Assembly (NCBI RefSeq): GCF_019857205.1
Contig: NZ_JAHWXO010000006.1
Coordinates: 62,001 to 126,000 of the forward strand
Direction: 5' to 3'
DNA length: 64,000 nucleotides
Source of the DNA: Qipengyuania pacifica
GTDB taxonomy: Bacteria > Pseudomonadota > Alphaproteobacteria > Sphingomonadales > Sphingomonadaceae
A program made the position numbers and the translations under genes. This document shows, piece after piece, positions 47,185 to 55,133 of the stretch. A model generated the notes under the pieces. That model searched no databases and was not told where the DNA came from. It saw nothing but the letters and a program-made list of their open reading frames with translations. Each line of letters starts with the position of its first letter. Positions within the stretch are counted from its first letter, which is position 1.

Positions 47185-48384
47185 ATGACCCATTCCGCAG
47201 ATCCACTCTCAACGAGTCGCATAGCCTTCATTATTCTTGCTCTTGCCCTCGGCGGGTTCGCGATCGGCACGACGGAGTTCGCTGCCATGAGCCTGCTGCC
47301 GTTTTACGCAGCAGACTTCGCTGTTACCGAACCGGTCGCAGCGCATGCCGTAAGTGCCTACGCGCTCGGGGTGGTGGTCGGCGCGCCGATCCTCGGGCTG
47401 TTCGGGGCGAGTTGGCCGCGGCGGCGTCTGCTGGTTGTGCTGATGGTCCTGATCGCGATGGGTAATGCGGCGACAGTGTGGGCGCCTACGTATCATACAC
47501 TGCTCGCTTTCCGGTTCCTTAGCGGCCTGCCTCACGGCGCCTACTTCGGGGTGGCAGCGCTCTTGGCCGCCTCGCTTCTTCCGGAGAAGCGCGCCGCGGC
47601 CGCATCCTACGTGATGGCCGGTCTGGCTGTCGCCACGGTGATCGGGGCGCCTTTCGCCAACTGGCTTGGCCTGCATGTCGGCTGGCGCGTCGTATTCGGC
47701 GGTGTCTCGGGAATCGCCCTGGCGACCGCCACCGCGCTCCTGATCCTTGCCCCCCGACAACCAGTGGAAGTAGGGCGGAGCATGCGGCGCGAGATGCATG
47801 CATTGGCGCATCCGCAGGTTCTGCTGACGCTTGGAGCAGGTGCGGTGGGTTTCGGCGGCCTGTTCGCAGTATACAGCTTTTTGGCACCCGTTCTTACCGA
47901 ATATACCGGCGCCACGCCTGCTTCGGTTCCGTGGGTGTTCGCGATATTCGGAGTCGGAATTCTCGTCGGAAACCTGCTGGGCGGTTGGATGGCGGATATT
48001 TCGCTAAAGGCTGCAGCGATCGGCCTGCTTGCCTGGAGTGCAGTCTTTCTCGCGGCCTTCACTTTTGCTGCTACGAATTTCTGGCTGCTATCTCTCGTCT
48101 GCTTTGCCATCGGCATGGGCGGCGGCCTCGGCCCAATTCTCCAGGTTCGCCTGATGGATGTCGCCGGCGAGGCGCAGACTATGGCTGCCGCCCTCCATCA
48201 TGCGGCCTTCAACATCGCCAACGCGCTAGGCCCCTGGCTGGCGGGTTTGGCCATCACTGCCGGAATGGGCTGGACCGCTCCGGGATGGGTAGGCCTGTGC
48301 CTCGCGCTGGGAGGTATCCTGATCCTGTGCGTGGCATTCAAATTGGAACGTCACCTAGAGCGAAGCGCGCTGACAGCGAGCTAG
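47185..48384 (+). CDS. MFS exporter, AraJ/YdhP-like (DHA1 family)
   Basis: 399 aa with twelve predicted membrane helices. The opening helix reads FIILALALGGFAIGTTEFAAMSLLP, the signature of AraJ/YdhP-like drug/arabinose exporters, and the loop between helices 2-3 is ASWPRRRLLVVLMVLIAMGNAA, the MFS G-x-x-x-D-R-x-G equivalent. A second half repeat starts near HPQVLLTLGAGAVGFGGLFAVYS. The substrate is unknown. It is divergent from the DUF1328 stress gene and has no linked regulator. Confidence 0.85.
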   Translation: MTHSADPLSTSRIAFIILALALGGFAIGTTEFAAMSLLPFYAADFAVTEPVAAHAVSAYALGVVVGAPILGLFGASWPRRRLLVVLMVLIAMGNAATVWAPTYHTLLAFRFLSGLPHGAYFGVAALLAASLLPEKRAAAASYVMAGLAVATVIGAPFANWLGLHVGWRVVFGGVSGIALATATALLILAPRQPVEVGRSMRREMHALAHPQVLLTLGAGAVGFGGLFAVYSFLAPVLTEYTGATPASVPWVFAIFGVGILVGNLLGGWMADISLKAAAIGLLAWSAVFLAAFTFAATNFWLLSLVCFAIGMGGGLGPILQVRLMDVAGEAQTMAAALHHAAFNIANALGPWLAGLAITAGMGWTAPGWVGLCLALGGILILCVAFKLERHLERSALTAS

Positions 48385-48438
48385 CAGCAACGCGTTTGGT
48401 GGCGCGCAGTAGCTAAAGGCAACTTGTCTCCTGGGGCC

Positions 48439-48699
48439 TTAGTCTGGCGTGGCGGCGGCGATCATATCCATCATGTTGCGCGCTGCCTCTCGATCGGTTT
48501 CATCTTTGAATGCGACATCAAGGTCGGGCGCTGCATCCAGCATGTAAAGCAATGTCCAAAGCGCGAACCGCCGGCCGCGGTCGCGCTCAAGCCCGAGGTC
48601 GACAAGCATGCGATCGATCCCCGCCGGCATTGCAGCCGGATCGACGTTGGCCAGATCGGGCGTGCCGAAGTACCGCTGTAGCAGATCCTGCATCTCCAT
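48439..48699 (-). CDS. Small acidic hypothetical protein
   Basis: 86 aa, beginning MEMQDLLQRYFGTPDLANVD and containing a cysteine-free, helical composition (PAGIDRMLVDLGLERDRGRRFALWTLLYMLDAAPDLDVAFKDE). A second ATG two codons on is possible. I do not recognise a family, and the protein has no signal peptide. It converges with the MFS exporter; its start lies 90 bases from the divergent ABC-F gene. Confidence 0.55.
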   Translation of the reverse strand: MEMQDLLQRYFGTPDLANVDPAAMPAGIDRMLVDLGLERDRGRRFALWTLLYMLDAAPDLDVAFKDETDREAARNMMDMIAAATPD

Positions 48700-48789
48700 T
48701 TCGACGGGCTAGCGCACGACGCAAATCTTGCAAGTTTCACAGTCCGTATTTTCTTTGGGGAACGACGATAGGCTGTTAGGGGGCCGCGC

Positions 48790-50661
48790 ATGCTTACAAT
48801 CGATGGTGTCACAGTGCGGCTTGGCGGCCGGGCCATTCTCGAGGGCGCCAGCGCGACCGTTCCGGTTGGTGCGCGCGTCGGCCTGATCGGCCGCAATGGC
48901 GCAGGCAAATCCACGCTGATGAAAGCGCTTATCGGCGAAATTGAACCGGATGAGGGCGAAGTCAGCAAACCGTCGCGCGCCCGCATTGGCTATATTGCGC
49001 AGGAAGCGCCCAGCGGCACGATGACGCCGGAAGAGGTCGTACTCGCGTCTGCTACCGAGCGGGCGCAATTGCTGGAAGAGCTTGAAACCTGCACCGACAT
49101 GAATCGCATGGGCGATGTACACGACCGTTTGCTGGCGATCGACGCCTACAGTGCCCCGTCGCGCGCGGCCAAGATACTGAGCGGGCTGGGCTTCGATGAA
49201 GAGATGCAGAAACGTCCGGTCGAAAGCTTTTCGGGCGGCTGGAAAATGCGCATCGCTCTCGGCGCGCTCCTGTTTTCCGAACCCGACATCCTGCTTCTGG
49301 ACGAACCTTCCAACCACCTAGATCTGGAAGCGACGCTCTGGCTGGAGAATTTCCTCAAGTCCTATCCCGCAACACTCGTAGTAATCAGTCACGAGCGCGA
49401 CCTCCTGAACAAGGTGGTCGATCACATCCTGCACCTCCAGGGTGGACAGTTGACGCTGTATCCGGGCGGTTATGATGCGTTCGAGAAACAGCGGGCCGAA
49501 CGTGCGGCGCAACTGGCGGCTGCAAAGGCTTCGCAGGATGCGCAGCGCGCCAAGTTGCAGGATTACGTCGCCCGTAACAGTGCCCGTGCTTCGACTGCCA
49601 AACAGGCGCAATCGCGAGCGAAGATGCTGGCGCGCATGCAGCCAATCGCTGCGCTCATGGAGGACCCAAGCCTAAGTTTTGACTTCCCGGATCCTGAAGA
49701 GCTGCGATCGCCGATGATCACGCTGGAGCAGGCGGCCGTGGGTTACGGCGAAGCGCCGCCAATCCTCAAGCGACTGAACTTCCGGATCGAAGCAGACGAT
49801 CGCATTGCGCTGCTCGGTCGTAACGGAAACGGCAAGACCACGCTCGCGCGCCTTCTGGCTTCGCAGCTCGCCGCAGCGGAAGGGGAGGTGAATGCACCGG
49901 GACGGCTGAAGGTCGGCTATTTTACCCAGTATCAGGTAGAAGAACTGGCTGGCGAAGACACGCCTCTCGACCTGATGAACCGCGCGATGGACGGCGCAGC
50001 CCAAGGTGCGGTTCGAGCACAACTGGGACGGTTCGGTTTTTCCGGCCCGCGCGCGCAGCAGCGAGTGGACAAGCTATCGGGTGGAGAACGCGCGCGGCTG
50101 GCGCTGGCATTGATCACGCGCGATGCGCCGCACTTGCTGATACTGGACGAGCCCACCAACCACCTGGATGTCGACGCACGCGAGGCCCTCATACAGGCGC
50201 TCAACGATTATTCGGGAGCCGTCATCCTTATCAGTCACGATCGCCACATGGTCGAACTGACTGCGGATCGGCTGATCTTGGTCGATAGTGGCACTGCGTC
50301 CGAGTACGCGGGAAGCATGCAGGACTACATCGATTTCGTTCTGGGTCGGAATCAGCCCAAGGGAGACCGGCGCAGTGGAGGCGGAAAATCGCGCGGCTCG
50401 CGCGGGAATAAAACCGAGGCTCAGTCCCGCGAGGCCAAGTCCGAACTGGCCAAGGCCGAAAAAACCATGGAGCGGCTCACAGCGGAAGTCGAAAAACTCG
50501 ACCGTTCGATCCTCGAAGGCAGCGCGAAGACATCCAGATTGGATGGCGTATCGATGGAAGAGTTGCTGAGAAGGCGTGCCGACACGGTCGATTCCTTGGC
50601 GGTAGCAGAAGAAGCGTGGCTGGCAGCCGGGGCCGCTCTCGAAGCGATCGGGCAGGTTTAG
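48790..50661 (+). CDS. ABC-F family ATPase (YheS/Uup-like)
   Basis: 623 aa, soluble tandem ABC protein without membrane segments. NBD1 (~1-240) has Walker A GRNGAGKST, signature FSGGWKMRIALGALLF and LLLDEPSNHLDLEA; NBD2 (~310-520) has GRNGNGKTT, LSGGERARLALALI and LLILDEPTNHLDVDA. The linker (ARASTAKQAQSRAKMLARMQPIAAL) is the P-site tRNA interaction motif region of ABC-F factors. The last ~100 residues are charged with a coiled coil (SELAKAEKTMERLTAEVEKLD). Family members rescue or regulate ribosomes; a resistance function is not implied. Confidence 0.92.
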   Translation: MLTIDGVTVRLGGRAILEGASATVPVGARVGLIGRNGAGKSTLMKALIGEIEPDEGEVSKPSRARIGYIAQEAPSGTMTPEEVVLASATERAQLLEELETCTDMNRMGDVHDRLLAIDAYSAPSRAAKILSGLGFDEEMQKRPVESFSGGWKMRIALGALLFSEPDILLLDEPSNHLDLEATLWLENFLKSYPATLVVISHERDLLNKVVDHILHLQGGQLTLYPGGYDAFEKQRAERAAQLAAAKASQDAQRAKLQDYVARNSARASTAKQAQSRAKMLARMQPIAALMEDPSLSFDFPDPEELRSPMITLEQAAVGYGEAPPILKRLNFRIEADDRIALLGRNGNGKTTLARLLASQLAAAEGEVNAPGRLKVGYFTQYQVEELAGEDTPLDLMNRAMDGAAQGAVRAQLGRFGFSGPRAQQRVDKLSGGERARLALALITRDAPHLLILDEPTNHLDVDAREALIQALNDYSGAVILISHDRHMVELTADRLILVDSGTASEYAGSMQDYIDFVLGRNQPKGDRRSGGGKSRGSRGNKTEAQSREAKSELAKAEKTMERLTAEVEKLDRSILEGSAKTSRLDGVSMEELLRRRADTVDSLAVAEEAWLAAGAALEAIGQV

Positions 50662-50809
50662 GGCCCTCCAATCCGGACGTCTTTTTCGAAACTTAAAGTG
50701 CGGTGCTTGAGCTGCGCGTTTCTGGATTGGCGATATGTAAGATTTTCGTGGTCACACGTAGAACGAGAGCAAGTCCGGTCGTATGGATCTGCCAATCGCC
50801 TAAAATGGG

Positions 50810-51604
50810 TTACTTGGGCGGCATTCTTATCGCCCCGTCGAGCCTGAACTGGTGACCGTTGATATAGCTGTTGCGGGCGATTTCGCAGATTAGCGAAGCG
50901 AATTCTTCCGGGTGACCGAGGCGTTTGGGGAAGGGAACGCTCGCATTCAGCTGGTCCCACAGCTGCGGATTACGTTCTTTCATGCCAAGCATCAGCGGGG
51001 TCGCGAAGACGCCAGGCATCACGGAGTTCACGCGAATGCCGATGTCCATCAAATCGCGTGCCATCGGCAGGACGAGCCCGTTGACGCCAGCCTTGCAGCT
51101 ACCATAAATCACTTGGCCGATTTGCCCGTCCTGCGCCGCCACGCTGGCCGTCAGGATAATGCAACCGCGCTCGCCATCTTCGTTGAGCGGCTCGGAATTG
51201 GCCATGCCCAGCGCGGACAGGCTGGCAATGCGATAGGATGATACGAGGATGCCTTCGGCGCCAAAGGCATAGTCTTCCGTTTCCAGTCGCTTGTACCGAG
51301 ATGCGTCCTTGTCCCAGCCCAGCGTTTTTCCGCGCCGGCTGGTCATTGCGCAATGTACGGTGACGCGCTCCTGCCCATTGGCCGCACGGGCCTTCGCAAA
51401 ACCATCGACGACCGATTGCTCATCGGTGATGTCCACCAGCACGAAGCTTCCACCGATTGCTTCGGCGTGTTCTTCGCCCGTTTTTTCGTTCACATCGAAG
51501 ATTGTGACTTTCAAGCCAGCGTCCGCCAGTGCCTGTGCGCTCGCCTTGCCGAGCCCCGAAGCGCCGCCTGTGACCACTGCCGCCATGCCGTCTGCGAGTT
51601 TCAC
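50810..51604 (-). CDS. Short-chain dehydrogenase, HSD17B10-like
   Basis: 264 aa from a GTG at 51604 preceded by GGAGAG. The Rossmann loop TGGASGLGKAS, the catalytic Ser in LTASVAAQDGQIGQV and the Tyr-x3-Lys in YGSCKAGVNGL are present. The long insert (RGKTLGWDKDASRYKRLETEDY) and C-terminal LDGAIRMPPK are like the mitochondrial-type 3-hydroxyacyl-CoA dehydrogenase/17-beta-HSD10 group used in branched-chain acyl-CoA oxidation. That would fit the valine cluster, although the gene is 9 kb away; substrate is inferred. Confidence 0.82.
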   Translation of the reverse strand: MKLADGMAAVVTGGASGLGKASAQALADAGLKVTIFDVNEKTGEEHAEAIGGSFVLVDITDEQSVVDGFAKARAANGQERVTVHCAMTSRRGKTLGWDKDASRYKRLETEDYAFGAEGILVSSYRIASLSALGMANSEPLNEDGERGCIILTASVAAQDGQIGQVIYGSCKAGVNGLVLPMARDLMDIGIRVNSVMPGVFATPLMLGMKERNPQLWDQLNASVPFPKRLGHPEEFASLICEIARNSYINGHQFRLDGAIRMPPK

Positions 51605-51680
51605 ATCGCTCTCCTGTTCGTTTTTCTGCGTGCCGTGCTATCGCAAGCATGGACGCTTAGGAAGATGGACGGGAGCGAGG

Positions 51681-52244
51681 ATGACGGCACTGCTATTCGC
51701 CATGGTTGCCAGCTTCGTGGCCGCGATCGGTGCGCGCGACCAGCTGCTGGTGGCGCGCCTTGCGGGTGCTCTGGGTGCGGCGAACGGTTTGCTCGTGGTG
51801 GCATTGACGAGTTCTGCTGTGACCGCGATTACCGCGGCTTGGTTGGGAAGCCTTCTGGCGAGAACCATGTCCGAAAGCGCGGCAACCATGTTCGTGGCCC
51901 TCGCGCTTCTGCTGGCCGCTTTCGAGTGCGCCTGGCCCAATCGGGAGCGAGTGCCGCGGGAACCGACACGTTCGCTGGGGGCTGCGTTCATCGTCTTGTG
52001 CTTCAGGCAAATGACCGACGCGTCGCGCTTCCTGGTAGCGGCGATGGCCGTAGTTTTCGCCTGCTGGCCGCTGGCGGGATTAGGCGGCGCGATCGGGGGA
52101 GGGGCTGCAGTCACTATGGGATGGCTTTCCGGCACAGCACTGGAAGCGAGGCTACCGCTACGGCGGTTGAGGATCGGCCTGGCTGTCCTGCTTTTCGGCC
52201 TTGGCGTGATCACCGGGCTCAGCGCGAGAGGAATCATCGCCTGA
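51681..52244 (+). CDS. GDT1/UPF0016-like membrane protein with altered signature motif
   Basis: 187 aa from ATG at 51681 with GGAGCGAGG upstream. Two repeats of about three helices each resemble UPF0016/GDT1 Mn2+/Ca2+ transporters. Repeat 1 reads VAAIGARDQLLVARLAGALG where the family has E-x-G-D-K-T-Q, and repeat 2 VLCFRQMTDASRFLVAAMAV where the second E-x-G-D-K-T is expected. Both acidic/Asp positions needed for metal transport are thus displaced or missing. It may have changed function. It ends 92 bases from dps. Confidence 0.7.
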   Translation: MTALLFAMVASFVAAIGARDQLLVARLAGALGAANGLLVVALTSSAVTAITAAWLGSLLARTMSESAATMFVALALLLAAFECAWPNRERVPREPTRSLGAAFIVLCFRQMTDASRFLVAAMAVVFACWPLAGLGGAIGGGAAVTMGWLSGTALEARLPLRRLRIGLAVLLFGLGVITGLSARGIIA

Positions 52245-52271
52245 CCCGATCACAGCAACCGCCGTTAATCG

Positions 52272-52297
52272 GGAAACCGGAGTGGCGGAAGGCCGTT
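52272..52297 (+). promoter_or_regulatory. Candidate EcfG-like promoter of dps
   Basis: GGAAA (52272-52276), 17 bases, then CGTT (52294-52297): one mismatch to GGAAC-N16/17-CGTT. It sits 40 bases before the dps ATG. General stress control of dps is common in alphaproteobacteria, but the single mismatch keeps this a candidate. Confidence 0.4.
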
Positions 52298-52336
52298 GAT
52301 GAGGTGAACTTCAAAACGACGAAAGGGGTAAATACC

Positions 52337-52798
52337 ATGGCAGAATTGGGCAACAACGCGAAAGCCGGACTGGTAAGCGCGCTCAACGGCGCACTGGCGG
52401 ATACCATGGCGCTGTATTTCAAAACCAAGAATTTTCACTGGCATGTGGCGGGACCGCGTTTTCGCGACCTGCATCTGCTCTTTGACGAGCAGGCAGCGCA
52501 GCTGGTTGGCACGGTGGATGCCATTGGCGAGCGCGTCCGCAAGAATGACGAGTTCACGCTCACATCGATCGGCAGCATCGCCAAGCAGACAAAGATTTCC
52601 GATCAGGATGATGTAACCATCACCGCCGACGCGATGGTGGCGGAATTGCGTGACGATAACCGCAAGCTGCACACACGGCTCAATGAGGTAAAAGACGCCG
52701 CGGAAGAAGTGGGTGACAACGCCACCAGCGGTATCGTCGACGATTGGATCGATCAGTGCGAAGAACGCGTCTGGTTCCTTAATCAGACTACCAAGTAA
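52337..52798 (+). CDS. dps: Dps-family ferritin-like DNA-binding protein
   Basis: 153 aa from ATG at 52337 preceded by AAAGGGG; the apparent longer frame upstream belongs to another reading of the GDT1-like region. The ferroxidase site at the subunit interface is shown by KNFHWHVAGPRFRDLHLLFDEQ with His, Asp and Glu ligands. Dps oxidises ferrous iron, stores ferric iron and protects DNA from hydroxyl radicals. The N-terminus (MAELGNNAKAGL) lacks a Lys-rich DNA tail, so DNA binding may be weak. An EcfG-like promoter and a strong 3' hairpin flank it. Confidence 0.94.
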   Translation: MAELGNNAKAGLVSALNGALADTMALYFKTKNFHWHVAGPRFRDLHLLFDEQAAQLVGTVDAIGERVRKNDEFTLTSIGSIAKQTKISDQDDVTITADAMVAELRDDNRKLHTRLNEVKDAAEEVGDNATSGIVDDWIDQCEERVWFLNQTTK

Positions 52799-52822
52799 GC
52801 ACATACCTATTCGTTTGCGCCC

Positions 52823-52854
52823 ATGCCGCCTTTCCCCTTGGGGACGGGCGGCAT
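52823..52854. terminator. Strong nested hairpin downstream of dps
   Basis: ATGCCGCC (52823-52830) pairs with GGCGGCAT (52847-52854), with an inner CCCC-TT-GGGG stem (52834-52843). No T-run follows, so it may be a non-canonical terminator or an mRNA-stability element for dps; the pgl start is only 17 bases further. Confidence 0.4.
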
Positions 52855-52871
52855 TGGTGTATCAATAGCGT

Positions 52872-53492
52872 ATGGAAAATTTGACGATCATCGAGGGCCA
52901 GGGTGATGCGGCTATTGCCGATTGGCTGGCGTCCCATCTACGCGAACGGATGGATCAATCCGATGGGCCGGTGACGATCACGGTTCCCGGGGGATCCACT
53001 CCCTTTCCGATCATGGATCAATTGCTTGGCCACGACCTGGACTGGACGCGGCTGGTTGTGTGGCCGGGAGACGACCGTATCGTTTCGGAAGATCATGCCG
53101 CATCGAATACGGGGAAGCTGCGCAAACTATTCGAGCCTGCGGGGGCTGAAGTCGTCACTCTGAACGAGATGGAAGCCGTGCCGCCTTTCGCTCTTGCCTG
53201 GCTTGGCATGGGCGCTGACGGGCATGTCGCTTCGCTATTTCCGAATACGGATCCCAAGGTCGACGACGCGCGACCGGTCGTGCGTTTGACGCCCGATCCG
53301 CTGCCTCCCGAAGCTCCGTTCGATCGGATCAGCTTGACCATGCCATCGCTTCTCGCAAGCGACCGGTTGGTCTTCGTTCTTCGCGGTGCGGAGAAACGCA
53401 GCGTACTCGATCAGGCTATTGCAGGTAATAACGATCTTCCGATTGCGCGATTGCTCGCTGCGGTCCGGCAACCGGTGACATGTTTCACCTGA
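52872..53492 (+). CDS. pgl: 6-Phosphogluconolactonase
   Basis: 206 aa, somewhat short. Hydrolyses 6-phosphogluconolactone in the oxidative pentose-phosphate or Entner-Doudoroff route. The glucosamine-6-phosphate isomerase-like fold shows TVPGGSTP at the phosphate loop, LDWTRLVVWPGDDRIVSEDHAASN and the conserved WLGMGADGHVASLFP. The last, phosphate-binding helix is present as MPSLLASDRLVFVLRGAEKR. It overlaps the downstream Nudix gene by 13 bases. Confidence 0.9.
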   Translation: MENLTIIEGQGDAAIADWLASHLRERMDQSDGPVTITVPGGSTPFPIMDQLLGHDLDWTRLVVWPGDDRIVSEDHAASNTGKLRKLFEPAGAEVVTLNEMEAVPPFALAWLGMGADGHVASLFPNTDPKVDDARPVVRLTPDPLPPEAPFDRISLTMPSLLASDRLVFVLRGAEKRSVLDQAIAGNNDLPIARLLAAVRQPVTCFT

Positions 53493-53950
53493 TCCCCAAG
53501 CCGCTCCACCGAGTGGCACTGAAGGTTGCGCATCGGTTGCGCCATCACTGGCGCAAATTCAGCGGGATCACGGCAGAGGGCGTCACCATCATTGCGTCCA
53601 ATCCGCAGGGTGAAATCCTGTTGGTGCGGCATAGTTACGGTCCGCAAGGGTGGTATTTTCCGGGCGGTGGTATCGGGCGGGAAGAAACGCCGGAGCACGC
53701 GGCGCGGCGAGAAATGCGCGAAGAAACAGGCTGCCTCGTGACCGATCTGAAACTTGTCGGCATATTGAACGAGGAAATTTCGGGCGCACCGCACCGCGCT
53801 TATATTTTCAGCACTGTCGTGGATGCGGCACCCGAACCGGACGGGCGAGAAATCGTGGAAGCGCGTTTCTTTGCGATACGCCTGCTTCCCGAAGCGATGA
53901 GCGCGCTCACCAGAAGGCGGCTGGAATTATGGCAGTCCTGCGTAAACTAG
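53480..53950 (+). CDS. Nudix hydrolase
   Basis: 156 aa. The Nudix box GGGIGREETPEHAARREMREETGCL matches GX5EX7REUXEEXGU exactly, so a metal-dependent hydrolase of a nucleoside diphosphate-linked substrate is expected. The basic N-terminal part (LKVAHRLRHHWRKFSG) is unusual and may contact membranes or nucleic acid. It starts inside the end of pgl and its stop overlaps the convergent dinB stop region by 4 bases. The exact substrate is unknown. Confidence 0.9.
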   Translation: MFHLIPKPLHRVALKVAHRLRHHWRKFSGITAEGVTIIASNPQGEILLVRHSYGPQGWYFPGGGIGREETPEHAARREMREETGCLVTDLKLVGILNEEISGAPHRAYIFSTVVDAAPEPDGREIVEARFFAIRLLPEAMSALTRRRLELWQSCVN

Positions 53951-55068
53951 AGCAGCGATAACTGCGCATCAGGTCGCGGTTGCTGGTCACTGTTCCCCTC
54001 CAGTTTCGAAAGCGTCAGTCCCATGAGGCGGATCGGCATGGGCAGGGGGAGGACCTCCTCCAGCAGGGCGCGGCCGATTGCCGCAAATTCCTCTTTGTTC
54101 GCGATTGGCCGATCCATCGTCTTGGCGCGGCTGAAAATCTGAAAATCGGTGAATTTCATCTTGAGAGTGACGGTGCGACCTTCTGCTTCCGCGCGCTCGA
54201 TATAGCCCCAGACGATATCGATGATGTCCTCCATTGTGTCGCGCAACTCGCTACCCGACGAAAGGTCGCGGCTGAACGTCCTCTCGCCGCCAACGGATTT
54301 ACGGATACGGCTCGATCGAACGGGCCGCAAATCGATGCCTCTCGAAGCGCGATAGAGATAATCGGCGAAGCTTCCGAAATGAGCGCGCAGCCATTCGATG
54401 TCCTTTTCCGCCAGATCGCCGCCGGTCTCGATGCCGAGCCGCGCCATTTTTTCGGCGCCCTTGGGACCGACGCCGTGGAAGCGCCTGATCGGTAGGTCGG
54501 CGACAAAGGCGGCCCCTTCGCCGGGACGGATCACGCACAGGCCATCGGGCTTGTTCTGGTCGCTCGCGATCTTGGCGAGAAACTTGTTGTAGCTGACCCC
54601 TGCGCTGGCGGTCAGTTTCGTCTTGGCGCGGATTTCCTGGCGGATCAGTTCCGCTATCCGGGTGGCGCTGCCAATGCCCAGCTTGTCTTCGGTGACATCC
54701 AGATATGCCTCATCAAGGCTGAGCGGTTCGACCAGGTCGGTGTGGTGACGAAAGATTGCGCGGATCTGCTGACTGACCTCGCGGTAGACGTCGAAACGGC
54801 TCTTGCAAAAGATAAGGTCGGGGCATTTGCGCTTGGCCGTGACAGAGGGCATGGCGCTGCGCACACCGAACTTGCGCGCCTCGTAGCTGGCAGCAGCGAC
54901 AACGCCGCGCCCGCTCGATCCACCCACAGCAACGGGCTTGCCCCGCAATTCTGGATGGTCGCGTTGCTCGACGCTGGCGAAAAACGCATCCATGTCGACG
55001 TGAATGATCTTCCGCAGCCCATCGGCTTCGCTGTCATCCGCATCGGTACGCACTTCGCCATCTTTCAT
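53947..55068 (-). CDS. dinB: DNA polymerase IV (Y family)
   Basis: 373 aa from ATG at 55068; the longer 439-aa frame would begin with 66 Arg/Ser-rich residues and enter the MFS promoter region. Family signatures: IIHVDMDAFFASVEQRDHPELRGKPVAV, SYEARKFGVRSAMPSVTAKRKCPDL, EPLSLDEAYLDVTE with the catalytic acidic pair, and RRFHGVGPKGAEKMARLGI. The C-terminus DAQLSLL is a beta-clamp binding motif. No clear LexA box was found upstream. It is divergent from an MFS transporter. Confidence 0.94.
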   Translation of the reverse strand: MKDGEVRTDADDSEADGLRKIIHVDMDAFFASVEQRDHPELRGKPVAVGGSSGRGVVAAASYEARKFGVRSAMPSVTAKRKCPDLIFCKSRFDVYREVSQQIRAIFRHHTDLVEPLSLDEAYLDVTEDKLGIGSATRIAELIRQEIRAKTKLTASAGVSYNKFLAKIASDQNKPDGLCVIRPGEGAAFVADLPIRRFHGVGPKGAEKMARLGIETGGDLAEKDIEWLRAHFGSFADYLYRASRGIDLRPVRSSRIRKSVGGERTFSRDLSSGSELRDTMEDIIDIVWGYIERAEAEGRTVTLKMKFTDFQIFSRAKTMDRPIANKEEFAAIGRALLEEVLPLPMPIRLMGLTLSKLEGNSDQQPRPDAQLSLL

Positions 55069-55133
55069 GAGAGAATAGATAGCGACGCGGGTTGCAAATC
55101 GGAACCTTGTCGGCCAACTGCCATTTTGTGCAG

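Noticed and set aside
50668-50730. Near-repeat CCAATCC...GGATTGG between the ABC-F and SDR genes
   Set aside because: The 49-base loop is too long for an intrinsic terminator, and only one copy is seen.
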